This document shows positions 39,001 through 49,957 of a stretch of 64,000 nt of DNA, piece after piece. The stretch spans positions 20,956,501 through 21,020,500 of the forward strand of contig NC_084592.1 of the NCBI RefSeq assembly GCF_033807715.1. Direction: 5' to 3'. Under the pieces are notes generated by a model. The model made no database searches and was not told where the DNA came from. It saw only the letters and a list, made by a program, of their open reading frames with translations. The position numbers and the translations under genes are program-made. Source of the DNA: Cololabis saira (Eukaryota; Chordata; Actinopteri; Beloniformes; Belonidae). Position 1 is the first letter of the stretch; the number at the start of each line of letters is the position of its first letter.

Positions 39001-40045
39001 AGTTCCCAATAAGTTTTTGGAAGTCTGTACTTGGTAAATATAAGTCGGTGAACGCAGTTTGGAGTACACAAGAACGCATATCTGTCTTTCTGGAATAGGA
39101 ACAGTGTACTTGTTTCGTCTTGATGACGTCACAGCTCTGCTAACATGTATCACACTGCACACGTAGGCTCAACAGTATAATAAAAAACAGCCTAGAACAA
39201 CTGAGAATGGGCCATATATTGCTTTCTTCTAAGTTTTTACAACCACTACTCTATACAATGTTTTTTTTTTAATTGATTTTATGCTTTTGTATCCTAGCTG
39301 TTATAAAGTTTGGTAGACCTGAAAATGTCAGGAAATTTTAAAATAGACCCTTTATACCTTTAACACAAATATCAAGTTTTAATAATTATATTGTTGCCTG
39401 AAAATATATTGGTTATAACTTTATATGCATTCCACTCTCCTCTTTTACTGAAACTTTGTTGGTGCAAAATACATTCTGCAATAATTTTCAACTCAAGTAT
39501 ACACAAGCCTCTGCTGGATGCATCCTCGATAAAATGGGCGGAGCAAGAACACATCTCAGGTATTTGTCCTGTTTGGTTAGATGCATTCGAGACATGGAAC
39601 AGTACTTTGGACCCAAATAACATTTCACAAAAACACACTCACAAATGGCCAAACTCCCCCCCCTTACTAACGACACTCAGAAAATCCTGTGGCGCTCCCA
39701 TTTTATATGTAAGCAAGTACTGATGTTGCAATGCAGTACTTTCGATTTGGCCGGTGTGAATTTTCAAAGGAGAGCAGCAGCCATTTACTAAAATGTTCCT
39801 ATGTGGAATGACTGCTATGTGACAAGTTTCATCATCTTCTTCCATCAGTGTTGCACAACAGAAGCCTCGAAGTTTAATCATTCTGGATGAATCAATTAAA
39901 TATGTAAGAATTGTGTTCTGGAGCCTATGACAACAGAACTGGAAATGAGTACAGTAGGTATATTTGAAATGCAGTTTTTTGATTGGCATGAGTGACTTGA
40001 TAATCAAATCCTAGTTTGACAACATTTTTGCTATGGGTTTTACAT
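39001..40045. other. segment present only in copy 2 of the unit
   Basis: About 1 kb of non-coding sequence absent from copy 1, where about 75 unrelated GC-rich bases (32578-32650) stand instead. No coding exon is recognised. Confidence 0.5.
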
Positions 40046-40469
40046 CCAAATTACATTTTTTTTTTGGTTCCTTAAGGGAAAATACCCCAGACAAAAAACA
40101 ACATTGTGTCCTTTGAACAAACAAGAAAAGGAAGGGGTGGCCCAATGATAAACTGTAGTTTCTACCATTATGACTTTCAGTCTGTCATGGTAGAAGCTTT
40201 GACCCAGTTTTAACATTTCTCCAGTTCAGTTCAAAGGTTTGAGATGGCCTGAATAAAGGCTATCGCAAGGCCTTGGATTATTTTTCTCCAGCCAAAAATG
40301 TGTTAATGTACTTTGGAATCATCCATTCACAAGACCTCAACCAAGCTTTTGTGTACCTCACCAAAAGCCGAGTTCATGTCCACACAGTTATTGCAAGACA
40401 GCCAGGTCCTGTTGTACACGGGAACCCTAAAATGAAACCCAGAGTGCCCGTCCTGAAAATAGGCTATTA

Positions 40470-42798
40470 TGGCGCTTTAAACTAGTACCTACTCAGCCCG
40501 ACTCGACTTTGCACTTTTCCACTAGGGGTCGAGGCGTGCCGAGTAGATACTTTTTTTTGTAACTACTCTGCCGAGGTTCTAACGAGTCGGCCTGCATCTG
40601 ACGTCAATCACACTACACGCCACCGATTGGTCAGGGGGTGGGGCCGTCAGATGTCTGAGTCAGGAAGTGAAAAAGCGACTCACGGCTTCTTGTTCATTTT
40701 ATTCGACCAGCAATGGCAGCGCAAAAGTCTGTTTTGTGATCCAACTCTGAGGTGCAGATGTTCATAAACCTGGTGGCTGAGGAGAAAATTCATAAGGGAT
40801 CTAGACAGGCGATAAGGAACGACAAGATCTACCAGGAGCTCTGTCACTTCATAGCTGCTCCTGGCTCCCAGCTGACTTTTCAGCAGCGCAGAGAAACAAA
40901 AAAACAAAAAAAAAACATTGCCGCTTGAAGCTTCTTTCTATGGAGCTAGAACAGTCTCATAATTGACAAATGCACAGACCGATTTGCAAATACACACACC
41001 GTTTCACACATGCACAGAATAATTCACACATGCGTAGGACAAGATATACAAATGTATTTTTGATGCACACACAAATATAACCTGATTTACAAACGTTTTT
41101 TTGTCTGTGAGCTGCGCTGGATTTGTGTGTGACTTTTGAGACTCCTATGACGTGACTCGATCCACAAATAGGTATTTTTTAACACGGAAGGATCTGCAAC
41201 CAATCAGATTAAAGGGGCGGATACACCTGCTGTTGGAACTGCGTTCGCTTAGAAAAGTGATTAATATTTCGAGTTGGTGGAGTAAAGATAAATATACAGC
41301 AACAACAGGAGATAAAAGATAAATAAACAGGATGCCGATGCAGCAACTGATGAGAAACAGCTGAGATATTTATGTTTTTGTTTATGTTTATGTTTATGCT
41401 CCGTTTGGTTTGATTACGTATTACATGTGATTGTCCCACTGATTCAGCTCAAAACCAGACAGACAGCAGAGAGCTGCTGCGCTGCCTGACGGGGACGAGC
41501 TGCAGCGGCCAGATGGAGCGAGCACGCACATGTCAGGAGATTAATTTACCGAAATATCTGGAGTAAAGTCGGTATCAGTCGACTGATAACCGAAGAACCT
41601 CTGTATCCAGCTCAGATGTTTGATGATCGGTGGGTAAACCCCCCATCAGAACCATCACCGCTGCATCTTCCCATGAGCATGACTCTGCACCGGGACCGTG
41701 TTGATCTGCCACCGCTGTTTTGACACGTTTGTCTATGTGTGGTGGTGATGTCACATCATGAATGTGAGCATTTAGCTGCTTGTTTCTGACCTCCAGGTCT
41801 GGTCACTGTGGTCAGCTGGTGTCTGACCGGGACCAGCGCCACTCGCGGCCAGAGCCAGAACGACCTGCAGCAATATTCACCCCCGTCAACAGGCTCGTTC
41901 TCCTGAAAGACACCTGTAGTTCAAATACATAAATATCTCCGCTGTTTCTCATCATCAGTTGCTGCATCGGCAGGACTAGAGCTTTCCCAACGGCTCTGAT
42001 TGAACAGCCCGACAAACCATCTCCGATCGCGCTGTTTTCTTTAGATCACAAGAAAAGCAGAGCAGTGATCTCCTCTCCATCCTGTTTATTTATCTTTTAT
42101 CTCCTGTTGCTGTTTATCTTTACTCCAACTCGAAATATTAATCACTTTTCTAAGCGAACGCAGTTGAAACAGCAGGTGTATCCGCCCCTTTAATCTGATT
42201 GGTTTAGAGTAAATCGTGTTTTATCCACTGCTCTGCGTCCCCCACGTGGGTGCGCTCTTATGATTGGCTGGAACAAATGAAGACATCTGGTTGCAGATCC
42301 TTCAGTGTTAAAAAAAAACCTATTTGTGGATTGAGTCACGTCAGGAGTCTCAAAACTCACACAAATCCAGCGCAGCTCAGACAAAAAAACATTTGTAAAT
42401 CAGGTTATATTTGTGTGTGCATCAAAAATACATTTGTATATCTTGTCCTACGCACGTGTGAATTGTTCTGTGCATGTGTGAAACCGTGTGTGTATTTGCA
42501 AATCGGTCTGTGCATTTGTAAAACTTGTCCTGTGCATTTGTCAATTATGAGACTGTTCTAGCTCCATATCTTTCTCTCATTTTTAAATTTGATATCGAAC
42601 ACAAGTCACAGACCCAGCAGCACATATATATCATCTACTCCATGTTCTACATCTTTAGTGTTGTTGCCTTCTAAGATCACAATCAAATACGTCACAGCAG
42701 CTTTGCTCCAGCCCGCCTACTTCTCATCTGGGTATTGAAAATAAATGAGGGCAAGGCGAGTCGAGCTGGGCTGAGTAGGTACTAGTGTAAAAGCACCA
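40470..42798. mobile_element. 2.3-kb Harbinger-type nonautonomous transposon
   Basis: The ends are TGGCGCTTTAAACTAGTACC (continuing TACTCAGCCCGACTCG) and the reverse complement of TGGTGCTTTTACACTAGTAC. The 3-bp target duplication TTA (40467-40469 and 42799-42801) is the PIF/Harbinger type. Copy 1 reads straight through the site (gctattagttttcagcc, near 34570). There is no transposase, and a second element is nested inside. Confidence 0.9.
40941..42566. mobile_element. 1.6-kb foldback-like element with about 0.5-kb inverted repeats
   Basis: Begins TGGAGCTAGAACAGTCTCAT and ends with its reverse complement, with a TA on each side. The arms pair over roughly 0.4-0.5 kb ('aattgacaaatgcacagacc', 'gattaatatttcgagttgg', 'aaagataaataaacaggatg'). 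The central part has no coding capacity. It lies wholly within the Harbinger-type element. The superfamily is unknown; a TA target would suit Tc1/mariner or IS630-like elements but is weak evidence. Confidence 0.8.
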
Positions 42799-42994
42799 TT
42801 AGTTTTCAGCCAATATGCAGTTTCATGTTCCAACAGAACACCAAGTACTAACTCAGCCCTGGTTTGATCCATCCATGAGACATTGATGTACAGTTGTTTG
42901 TTTACATCATTTTATGTTTCTCAGTTCCCCTCCCCCAGACTAAGTTACAATTGGTACCAACTAAAAGCCAACACAATGCAAATTTACAAATCAG

Positions 42995-43000
42995 TTTAAT
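42995..43000 (-). terminator. possible polyadenylation signal of copy 2
   Basis: ATTAAA on the minus strand about 100 bases past the stop codon, the common variant of AATAAA. The equivalent in copy 1 is at 34758-34763. Confidence 0.35.
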
Positions 43001-43099
43001 TGTTCCTCGTTTAATTTCTTCACTGTACCTGTAGAGAATTAAAGAAATGTTAGTACAATAAAACCCTACACAAGACAGGTTTCAGATAAGCATTTGACA

Positions 43100-43237
43100 T
43101 TAACTGACCCGTTTGGGCTTCTGGAGATGCTTCATCTGGTGGCGTGGTCTCTGAGGCCACTGTGCCGTAAAGCCTGGATGCATGGCCTGATGACGTGGCC
43201 TCTGGAGATAATGTTGGCGTGCCTTAGGCACATAGCC

Positions 43238-43269
<32 letters not shown>

Positions 43270-43558
43270 TGGGAACCTGGGCCTCATAGCCATGTTGCTG
43301 CTTGGGTACCTGGGGCTCTTGGGGCACATAGCCCTGCTGCTGCTGCTGCTGCTGGGTAACCTGGGGCTCTTGGGGCACATGGCCATGCTGCTGCTTGGGA
43401 ACGTGTGGCTCCTGGGGAACCTGTTGCTCCTGGGGCTCAAAGCCATGCTGCTGCTGGGGAACCTGGGGCTCCTGGGGCTCATAGCCATGCTGCTGCTGCG
43501 GAACCTGTGGCTCTTGGGGCACATGCTGCTGCTGCTTGGGAGCCTGGGGCACATGGAC

Positions 43559-43594
<36 letters not shown>

Positions 43595-43687
43595 GGGAGC
43601 CTGGGGCACATAGCCATGCTGCTGCTGCTGTGGAACATAGACATGCTGTTGCTGCTGCTGCTGCTTGGGAACCTGGGGCACATGGAC

Positions 43688-43720
<33 letters not shown>

Positions 43721-44453
43721 GGGAGCCTGGGGCACATAGCCATGCTGCTGCTGCTGCTGTGGAACATAGACATGCTGTTGCTGCTGCTGCTGCTGCTTGG
43801 GAACCTGGGGCACATAGCCATGCTGCTGCTGCTTGGGAACCTGGGGCACATGGACATGCTGCTGCTGCTGCTGCTGCTGCTGCTTGGGAACCTGGGGCAC
43901 ATGGACATGCTGCTGCTGCTGGGGAACATGGACATGCTGCTGCTGCTGGGGAACATGCTGCTGCTGCTGGGGAACATGGACATGCTGCTGCTGCTGCTGC
44001 TGGGGAACCTGGGGCACATGGACATGCTGCTGCTGCTGGGGAACCTGGGGCACATAGACATGCTGCTGCTGCTGGGGAACCTGGGGCACATAGACATGCT
44101 GCTGCTGCTGGGGAACCTGGGGCACATAGACATGCTGCTGCTGCTGCGGCGGCGGCGGCTGCTGGGGAACCTGGGGCACATAGACATACTGCTGCTGCGG
44201 CTGCTGGGGAACCTGGGGCACATAGACATACTGCTGCTGCGGCTGCTGGGGAACCTGGGGCACATAGACATACTGCTGCTGCGGCTGCTGGGGAACCTGG
44301 GGCACATAGACATGCTGCTGCTGCTGCTGCTGCTGCGGCTGCTGGGGAACATAGACATACTGCTGCTGCGGCTGCTGGGGAACCTGGGGCACATAGACAT
44401 GCTGCTGCTGGGGAACCTGGGGCACATAGACATGCTGCTGCTGCTGCGGCTGC

Positions 44454-44489
<36 letters not shown>

Positions 44490-45493
44490 GGAACCTGGGG
44501 CACATAGACATGGACCTGCTGCTCCTGCTGCTGGGGAACCTGGGGCACATAGACCTGCTGCTGCTGCTGGGGAACCTGGGGCACATAGACCTGCTGCTGC
44601 TGCTGCTGGGGAACCTGGGGCACATGGACCTGCTGCTGCTGCTTCTGCTGGGGAACCTGGGGCACATGGACCTGCTGCTGCTGCTGCTGCTGCTGCTGCT
44701 TGGGAACCTGGGGCACATGGACCTGCTGCTGCTTGGGAACCTGGGGCACATGGACCTGCTGCTGCTTGGGAACCTGGGGCACATGGACCTGCTGCTGCTG
44801 CTGCTGCTGCTTGGGAACCTGGGGCACATGGACATGCTGCTGCTGCTGCTGCTGCTGCTTAGGAACCTGGGGCACGTAGACATGCTGCTGCTGCTGCTGC
44901 TGCTTGGGAACCTGGGGCACGTAGACATGCTGCTGCTGCTGCTGCTTGGGAACCTGGGGCACATAGACATGCTGCTGCTGCTGCTGCTTGGGAACCTGGG
45001 GCACATAGACATGCTGCTGCTGCTTGGAAACCTGGGGCTCATAGCTACGCTTCTGCTTGGGAACCAGGGGTTCTTGGGGCTTGGGAACCTGGTGCACATA
45101 GCCATGCTGGTGCTGCTGCTGCTGCTTGGGAACTTGGGGCTTTAAGGATAGTTGGTCATTCTGCCATTTTGGCGGGACTTGTGGTATCTTGGGAAACTGG
45201 GAAAGTTGGCTATGTTGCTTTTTAGGCATCGGGGGCTCTTGGGGTAGATGAACATGGAGCCCCTCAGGTTGGTGCTCATATTCCACATCAAACAAAGTCA
45301 CATAAATGGGTGGATTGTGGCCCGATACCAACATTTCCTCTTCTCCATGAGTCTCATTTCCTCCAACACTGTAGGCTATAGGGCAAATACTTTAGCACAC
45401 CTTAAGGAAAATTATCAATTTAAAGAAAGATAACTTACCATTTAGTCCATGCTCTCCAACAACAAACAAGACCAACAGAAGTAACCTAGGCAT
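43100..45493 (-). CDS. secreted Pro/Gln/Val-rich repeat protein, copy 2, open
   Basis: Two exons on the minus strand: 45439-45493 (ATG, 18 codons plus one base) and 43100-45375, joined by a 63-bp GT-AG intron in phase 1; 776 residues. Residues 1 to about 19 (MPRLLLLVLFVVGEHGLNA) form a signal peptide. Residues 20-95 are non-repetitive, with one N-glycosylation site (NET) and the segment HNPPIYVTLFDVEYEHQPEG. About 600 residues of VPQVP(K/Q)QQ units follow, with HVYVPQ, HVHVPQ and GYVPQ variants and Gln runs up to about 11. The end is a basic tail (QRPRHQMKHLQKPKRVS). There is no transmembrane segment or known domain, so an extracellular structural or coating role is inference. The phase-1 intron argues against the enamel-type SCPP genes, whose introns are phase 0, and no ZP domain follows. 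A TATA box lies 184 bp upstream. Confidence 0.75.
45376..45438 (-). other. 63-bp phase-1 intron of Pro/Gln gene copy 2
   Basis: Donor GTAAGTTATC and acceptor TTGCCCTATAG on the minus strand. It separates the signal peptide from the mature protein. The intron of copy 1 (37594-37656) is the same length. Confidence 0.75.
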
Positions 45494-45676
45494 GACAAGG
45501 GTGTTACTTTCAATCTTTATGAATAATTTAACATGGATTACAGAGAAACTTACCTAGTTACAGTCCCCATAACTTTAACCAAAGTTAACAGACACTGTCG
45601 TCCCTTCTGTTAATTCCAAACACACCTGAATATTAAGAAGTCAATAGAGAGTAAATGAGTGAGGCTACACTGACGC

Positions 45677-45684
45677 TTTTTATA
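45677..45684 (-). promoter_or_regulatory. TATA box of Pro/Gln gene copy 2
   Basis: TATAAAAA on the minus strand, in the same position relative to the ATG as in copy 1. The surrounding 0.9 kb is almost identical in the two copies, so both should respond to the same regulators. Confidence 0.6.
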
Positions 45685-46125
45685 ATCTTTCCCTTTCTTA
45701 TCTAATTAATTCAAGTGGACACAACTGTGTTTGGTTGTAGCCAGGTGTGGCTAATGATCCCAGGGGAGAGGCTGATTGCAACAACCAGAAAAGGATACTA
45801 AGGTTTTGTAAATGTATTTTACCAAAACGGTGGAATCGTTGTACTTCACCAACAGCATGTTTTTTGTTAAGACAAAGGTTTTACTTTTTTTTTTTACCAT
45901 GTTAATAAAGATTTTCTAAATTCTTCACACTTTTAAGAGCAAACTACTATATTACTTTGATTTAGAAATCCATAATTCCAGATTTTGGAATAGACTTTAC
46001 TACTTAGTTTTACATCACTCACGAGTAATGTTTGTTTCTCTTCTACATGCTTCAAGTAGGGACAGCAGACTTAAATAAGCAATTGTAGGCTACTTTTTTT
46101 TTTTTTTTTTTTTTTTCCACCTTGT

Positions 46126-46283
46126 CTGCACACATATTAATGATTGATACCATGACGGTAGAAACCAAAGGGGTATATATGTGCATTATTACTATATTTA
46201 ATATATATACATATATATACGCATACATATGCGTACACATACATAAATATACACATACAAACCCAGTGTTTTTTTTTTTTTTC

Positions 46284-46315
<32 letters not shown>

Positions 46316-46600
46316 GTGGTGTGGGGTGGTGGGGGTGACGACATCCACTGCCAATCCAGGAAGCAGGAACACACGGAAACACACGTCAGGCACTGGAAAT
46401 CTGCAACAAAAAAACCACAAACAAAACACGAAACCGGCACGGAGCCAACCAAAACATGAACAGCAATCGACCCAAATCTTGAGATCTGATCGCAGTCTGA
46501 GCTAAGCTACCGCTACCTAACCCCAAAAACTACAGAGCAAGCATGCAGGTGAACAAGCCAGTGTGTATGTCTATGCGTGTGTATGCATGTATGTATATGA
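46126..46600 (+). repeat. microsatellite-linked interspersed repeat, copy B
   Basis: Starts 'cacatattaatgattgatac', passes through a T-run and a long G-run (46295-46316), then 'gacgacatccactgccaatc', 'cactggaaatctgcaac' and 'agagcaagcatgcaggtgaa'. It ends in TGTATG-rich sequence leading to (GT)n. It matches copy A (22385-22720, reverse) and split copy C. Confidence 0.75.
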
Positions 46601-46603
46601 TCA

Positions 46604-46689
<86 letters not shown>

Positions 46690-46740
46690 TGACTAAGTGG
46701 CTATATGTGTGTGTGTGTATGTATGTATGTGACTGAGTGG

Positions 46741-46809
<69 letters not shown>

Positions 46810-46830
46810 TTTGTGTGTGTGTGTAATAAC
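46601..46830. repeat. (GT)n microsatellites with 'gtggctat' spacers
   Basis: (GT)n runs at about 46604-46680 and 46746-46810, separated by two 'gtgac-tgagtggctat'-type spacers also seen near 22130-22190 in reverse. Confidence 0.9.
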
Positions 46831-46969
46831 AAACACATATTAATGATTGATACCATGACGGTAGAAACCAAAGGCATATATATGTGCATTATTACTATAT
46901 TTAATATATACTGTATACATATATATATGCATACATATGCATACACATACATAAATATACACATACATC
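46831..46969 (+). repeat. interspersed repeat copy C, first piece
   Basis: A near-exact direct repeat of 46126-46262 ('taatgattgataccatgacg', 'gcattattactatatttaat'). It is cut off by the LINE and resumes at about 49393. Confidence 0.8.
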
Positions 46970-47344
46970 CATCCATCCATCCATCGTCCGCCGCTTTATC
47001 CGTTCCCGGGTCGCGGGGGCAGCAGCCTCAGCAGGGATGCCCAGACTTCCCTCACCCCAGACACCTCCTCCAGCTCCTCCGAGGGGAGTCTGAGGCGTTC
47101 CCAGGCCAGCCGAGAGACATAGTCTCTCCAGCATGTCCTGGGTCTTCCCCGGGGTCTCCTCCCGGTGGGACATGCCTGGAACACCTCCCTAGGGAGGCGT
47201 CCAGGAGGCATCCGGTACAGATGCCCAAGCCACCTCAGCTGACTCCTCTCGAACTCCTCACCCTATCTCTAAGGGAGCATCCAGCCACCCTGCGGAGGAA
47301 ACTCATCTCGGCCGCTTGTATCCGCGATCTTGTCCTTTCGGTCA

Positions 47345-48808
47345 CTACCCAAAGTTCGTGACCATAGGTGAGGGTAGGTGCGTAGATTGACCGGTAAATC
47401 GAGAGCTTCGCCTTTTGCTCAGCTCCCTCTTCACCACGACGGACCGGTACATCGACCGCATAACTGCGGACGCTGCACCGATCCGTCTGTCAATCTCCCG
47501 CTCCATCGTTCCCTCACTCGTGAACAAGATCCCGAGATACTTGAACTCCTCCACCTGAGGCAGGACTTCTCCACCCACCCGGAGAAGGCACGCCACCCTT
47601 TTCCGATGGAGAACCATGGCCTCGGTTTTGGAGGTGCTGATTCTCATCCCTGCCGCGTCGCACTCGGCCGCAAACCGCCCCAGCACATGCTGAAGGTCCC
47701 GGTCTGATGAAGCCAACAGGACAACATCATCTGCAAAAAGCAGAGATGAAATCCTGAGGTTCCCAAACCGGAACCCCTCCGGCCCCTGGCTGCGCCTAGA
47801 AATCCTGTCCATAAAAATTATGAACAGGACCAGTGACAAAGGGCAGCCCTGCCGGAGTCCAACATGCACCGGGAACAAGTCTGACTTACTGCCGGCAATG
47901 CGGACCAGACTCCTGCTCCGATCATACAGAGACCGGACAGCCCTTAATAGAGGGCCCCGGACTCCATACTCACTCAGCACCCCCCACAGAATGGCACGAG
48001 GGACACGGTCAAATGCCTTCTCCAGATCCACAAAACACATGTAGACTGGTTGGGCAAATTCCCATGAACCCTCGAGCACCCTGCAGAGGGTATAGAGCTG
48101 GTCCAGTGTTCCACGACCGGGACGAAAACCGCATTGTTCCTCCTGAATCCGAGGTTCAACTATCGGCCGTAATCTCCTCTCCAGTACCCTGGCGTAGACT
48201 TTCCCGGGGAGGCTGAGAAGTGTGATCCCCCTATAGTTGGAACACACTCTCCGGTCCCCCTTTTTAAACAGAGGGACCACCACCCCGGTTTGCCACTCCA
48301 GCGGTACTGTCCCCTTCCTCCATGCGATGTCGCAGAGGCGTGTCAACCAAGACAGCCCTACGACATCCAGAGACTTGAGGTACTCAGGGCGAATCTCATC
48401 CACCCCCGGTGCCCTGCCACTGAGGAGCTTACGAACTACCTCAGTGACCTCGGCTTGGGTGATGGATGAGCACGCCCCAGAGTCCCCACTCTCTGCTTCC
48501 TCAGTGGAAGGCATGTCAGTCGGGTTGAGGAGATCCTCGAAGTATTCCTTCCACCGTCCGACGATGTCCCCAGTCGAGGTCAACAGCTCCCCACCCACAC
48601 CATAAACGGTGCCGGCAGAGTACTGCTTCCCCCTTCTGAGGCGCCGAACGGTCCTCCAGAATTTCTTCGAGGCCGACCGAAAGTCTTCCTCCATGGCCTC
48701 CCCGAACTCCTCCCAGACCCGGGTTTTTGCCTCCAGGACCACCCGAGCCGCGGCTCGCTTGGCCTGCCGGTACCCATCTACTGCGTCAGGAGTCCCACCG
48801 GCCAACAT
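47345..48808 (-). pseudogene. RTE LINE reverse transcriptase
   Basis: A 487-codon frame. It shows APGVDEIRPEYLK, FKKGDRRVCSNYRGITLL, CGFRPGRGTLDQ, FVDLEKAFDRVPR (first catalytic Asp), GLRQGCPLS and LLFADDVVLL (catalytic pair), then STSKTEAMVLHR and EEFKYLGILFTS. It is frameshifted after the thumb near 47390 and has an in-frame stop upstream at about 48810. Confidence 0.85.
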
Positions 48809-48814
48809 AGCCCG

Positions 48815-49330
48815 TTAGGACTCCTTCTTCAGTCTGACGGCATCCTGTACTTCCGGTGTCCACCACCGGGTTTTAGGATTGCTGCCACGACAGGCACCGG
48901 AGACCTTGCAACCACAACTCCGAGCCGCCGCGTCGACAATGGAGGCAGAGAACATGGTCCACTCGGACTCAATGTCCCCCGCCTCCCCCGGGATCTGAGA
49001 GAAGCTCTCCCGGAGGTGGGAGTTGAAGATGTCCCTGACAGAGGGCTCGGCCAGACGTTCCCAACAGACCCTCACAATCCGTTTGGGTCTGCCCGGTCTG
49101 TCCAACCTCCTCCTCCGCCAGCGCATCCAACTCACCACCAGGTGGTGATCAGTTGACAGCTCAGCCCCTCTCTTCACCCGGGTGTCCAAGACATGCGGCC
49201 GAAGGTCAGACAACAAAGATCAACAACAAAGTCGATCATTGACCTCCGGCCTAGGGTGTCCTGGTGCCACGTGCACTGATGGACACCCTTATGCCTGAAC
49301 ATGGTGTTCGTTATGGACAAACTGTGACTA
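48815..49330 (-). pseudogene. RTE LINE endonuclease C-terminus and linker
   Basis: The frame read from about 49330 gives LLDFCASHSLSITNT and CTWHQDTLGRRSMIDFV, the C-terminal motifs of APE-type LINE endonucleases. It shifts near 49200 to LRPHVLDTRVKRGAELSTDH with its catalytic-type S-T-D-H, then the linker to the reverse transcriptase. The N-terminal half of the nuclease is missing. Confidence 0.75.
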
Positions 49331-49392
49331 GCACAGAAGTCCAACAACAAAACAAAACACCACTCGGGTTCAGATCGGGGAGGCCGTTCCTC

Positions 49393-49520
49393 CCAATCAC
49401 GCCGGGGGGGGGGGTGACGACATCCACTGCCAATCCAGGAAGCAGGAACACACGGAGACACGTCAAGCACTGGAAATCTGCAACAAAAAAAGAACACAAA
49501 CAAAACAAGAAACCGGCACG
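49393..49520 (+). repeat. interspersed repeat copy C, second piece
   Basis: Resumes with a G-run and 'gacgacatccactgccaatc', as in copy B, up to 'cacggagccgacc', where the SINE region begins. Confidence 0.75.
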
Positions 49521-49957
49521 GAGCCGACCCCTCTGGCCCCGGTTGGCCAGAGGGGGCAGTGTATAGCCCAGGACTGTTGCATGTTTTTGTGAGGGTAGCT
49601 CACCTTGCTACCCAAGGGGCGGCAGTAGCTCAGGTGGTAGAGCGGGTCTTCCAATGATCCGAAGGTCGGCGGTTCAAATCCCGTTCTGTCCCAGTTTGCT
49701 GTCGTAGTGTCTTTGGGCAAGACACCTTACCCACCTTGCCTCGTGTGAATGTGTATGAATGTTGGTGGTGTTCGGAGGGGCCGTTAGGCGCGATATGGCA
49801 GCCACGCTTCCGTCAGTCTGCCCCAGGGCAGCTGTGGCTACAAACGTAGCTTACCACCACCAGAGAGAATGTGTATGGATGAATAATGATTTCTGTAAAG
49901 CGCTCTGGGTGCCTAGAAGGGCGCTATATAAATCCAAGTCATTATTATTATCATTCA
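49521..49957 (+). mobile_element. tRNA-derived SINE
   Basis: The head at 49615-49693 is tRNA-like, with A box 'tagctcaggtggtagagc' and B box 'ggttcaaatcc'. The body includes 'gtctttgggcaagacacc' and the end carries 'taaagcgctctgggtgccta' plus 'gcgctatataaatccaagtc', then (ATT)n. It splits copy C of the interspersed repeat. The 90 bases before the head are of uncertain origin. It is not a functional tRNA gene. Confidence 0.8.

Larger units (their letters stand above)
38641..46095. repeat. segmental duplication: Pro/Gln unit, copy 2
   Basis: Corresponds to copy 1 unit 27889-28111 plus 32504-38313. Outside transposons the unit is about 4.5-5 kb. It covers the spacer, 3' flank, gene, promoter and about 0.4 kb upstream. 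From 37255 to 38313 the two copies keep a constant offset of 7782 bases with only about three mismatches that I can see. Confidence 0.85.
46970..49392 (-). mobile_element. RTE-type (Expander-like) non-LTR retrotransposon, 5'-truncated
   Basis: A minus-strand LINE whose 3' end is a short (ATGG)n tail (46970-46984). It retains the C-terminal part of the apurinic endonuclease, a near-complete reverse transcriptase and the RTE-type C-terminal tail (46996-47211, PTGRRPRGRPRTCWRDYV). Frames are broken near 47340, 48815 and 49200. The Expander name is from memory of fish repeats and is not verified. Confidence 0.85.

Noticed and set aside
43094..45145. Equivalent 683-codon plus-strand frame and the Ser/Met/Arg-rich minus frame over copy 2
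   Set aside because: Same artefact of the CAG/CTG periodicity; no start context or domain.
43100..45493. Choriogenin/ZP or SCPP (enamel-type) identity for the Pro/Gln gene
   Set aside because: No ZP domain follows the repeats, and the intron after the signal peptide is phase 1, whereas SCPP introns are phase 0. Composition alone is not enough.
24190..46095. CRISPR-like or satellite array
   Set aside because: The repeats are codon-periodic within exons, and the larger repetition is a segmental duplication of about 5 kb.
49615..49693. tRNA gene
   Set aside because: A and B boxes are present but the sequence continues into a SINE body and tail; it is a SINE head.
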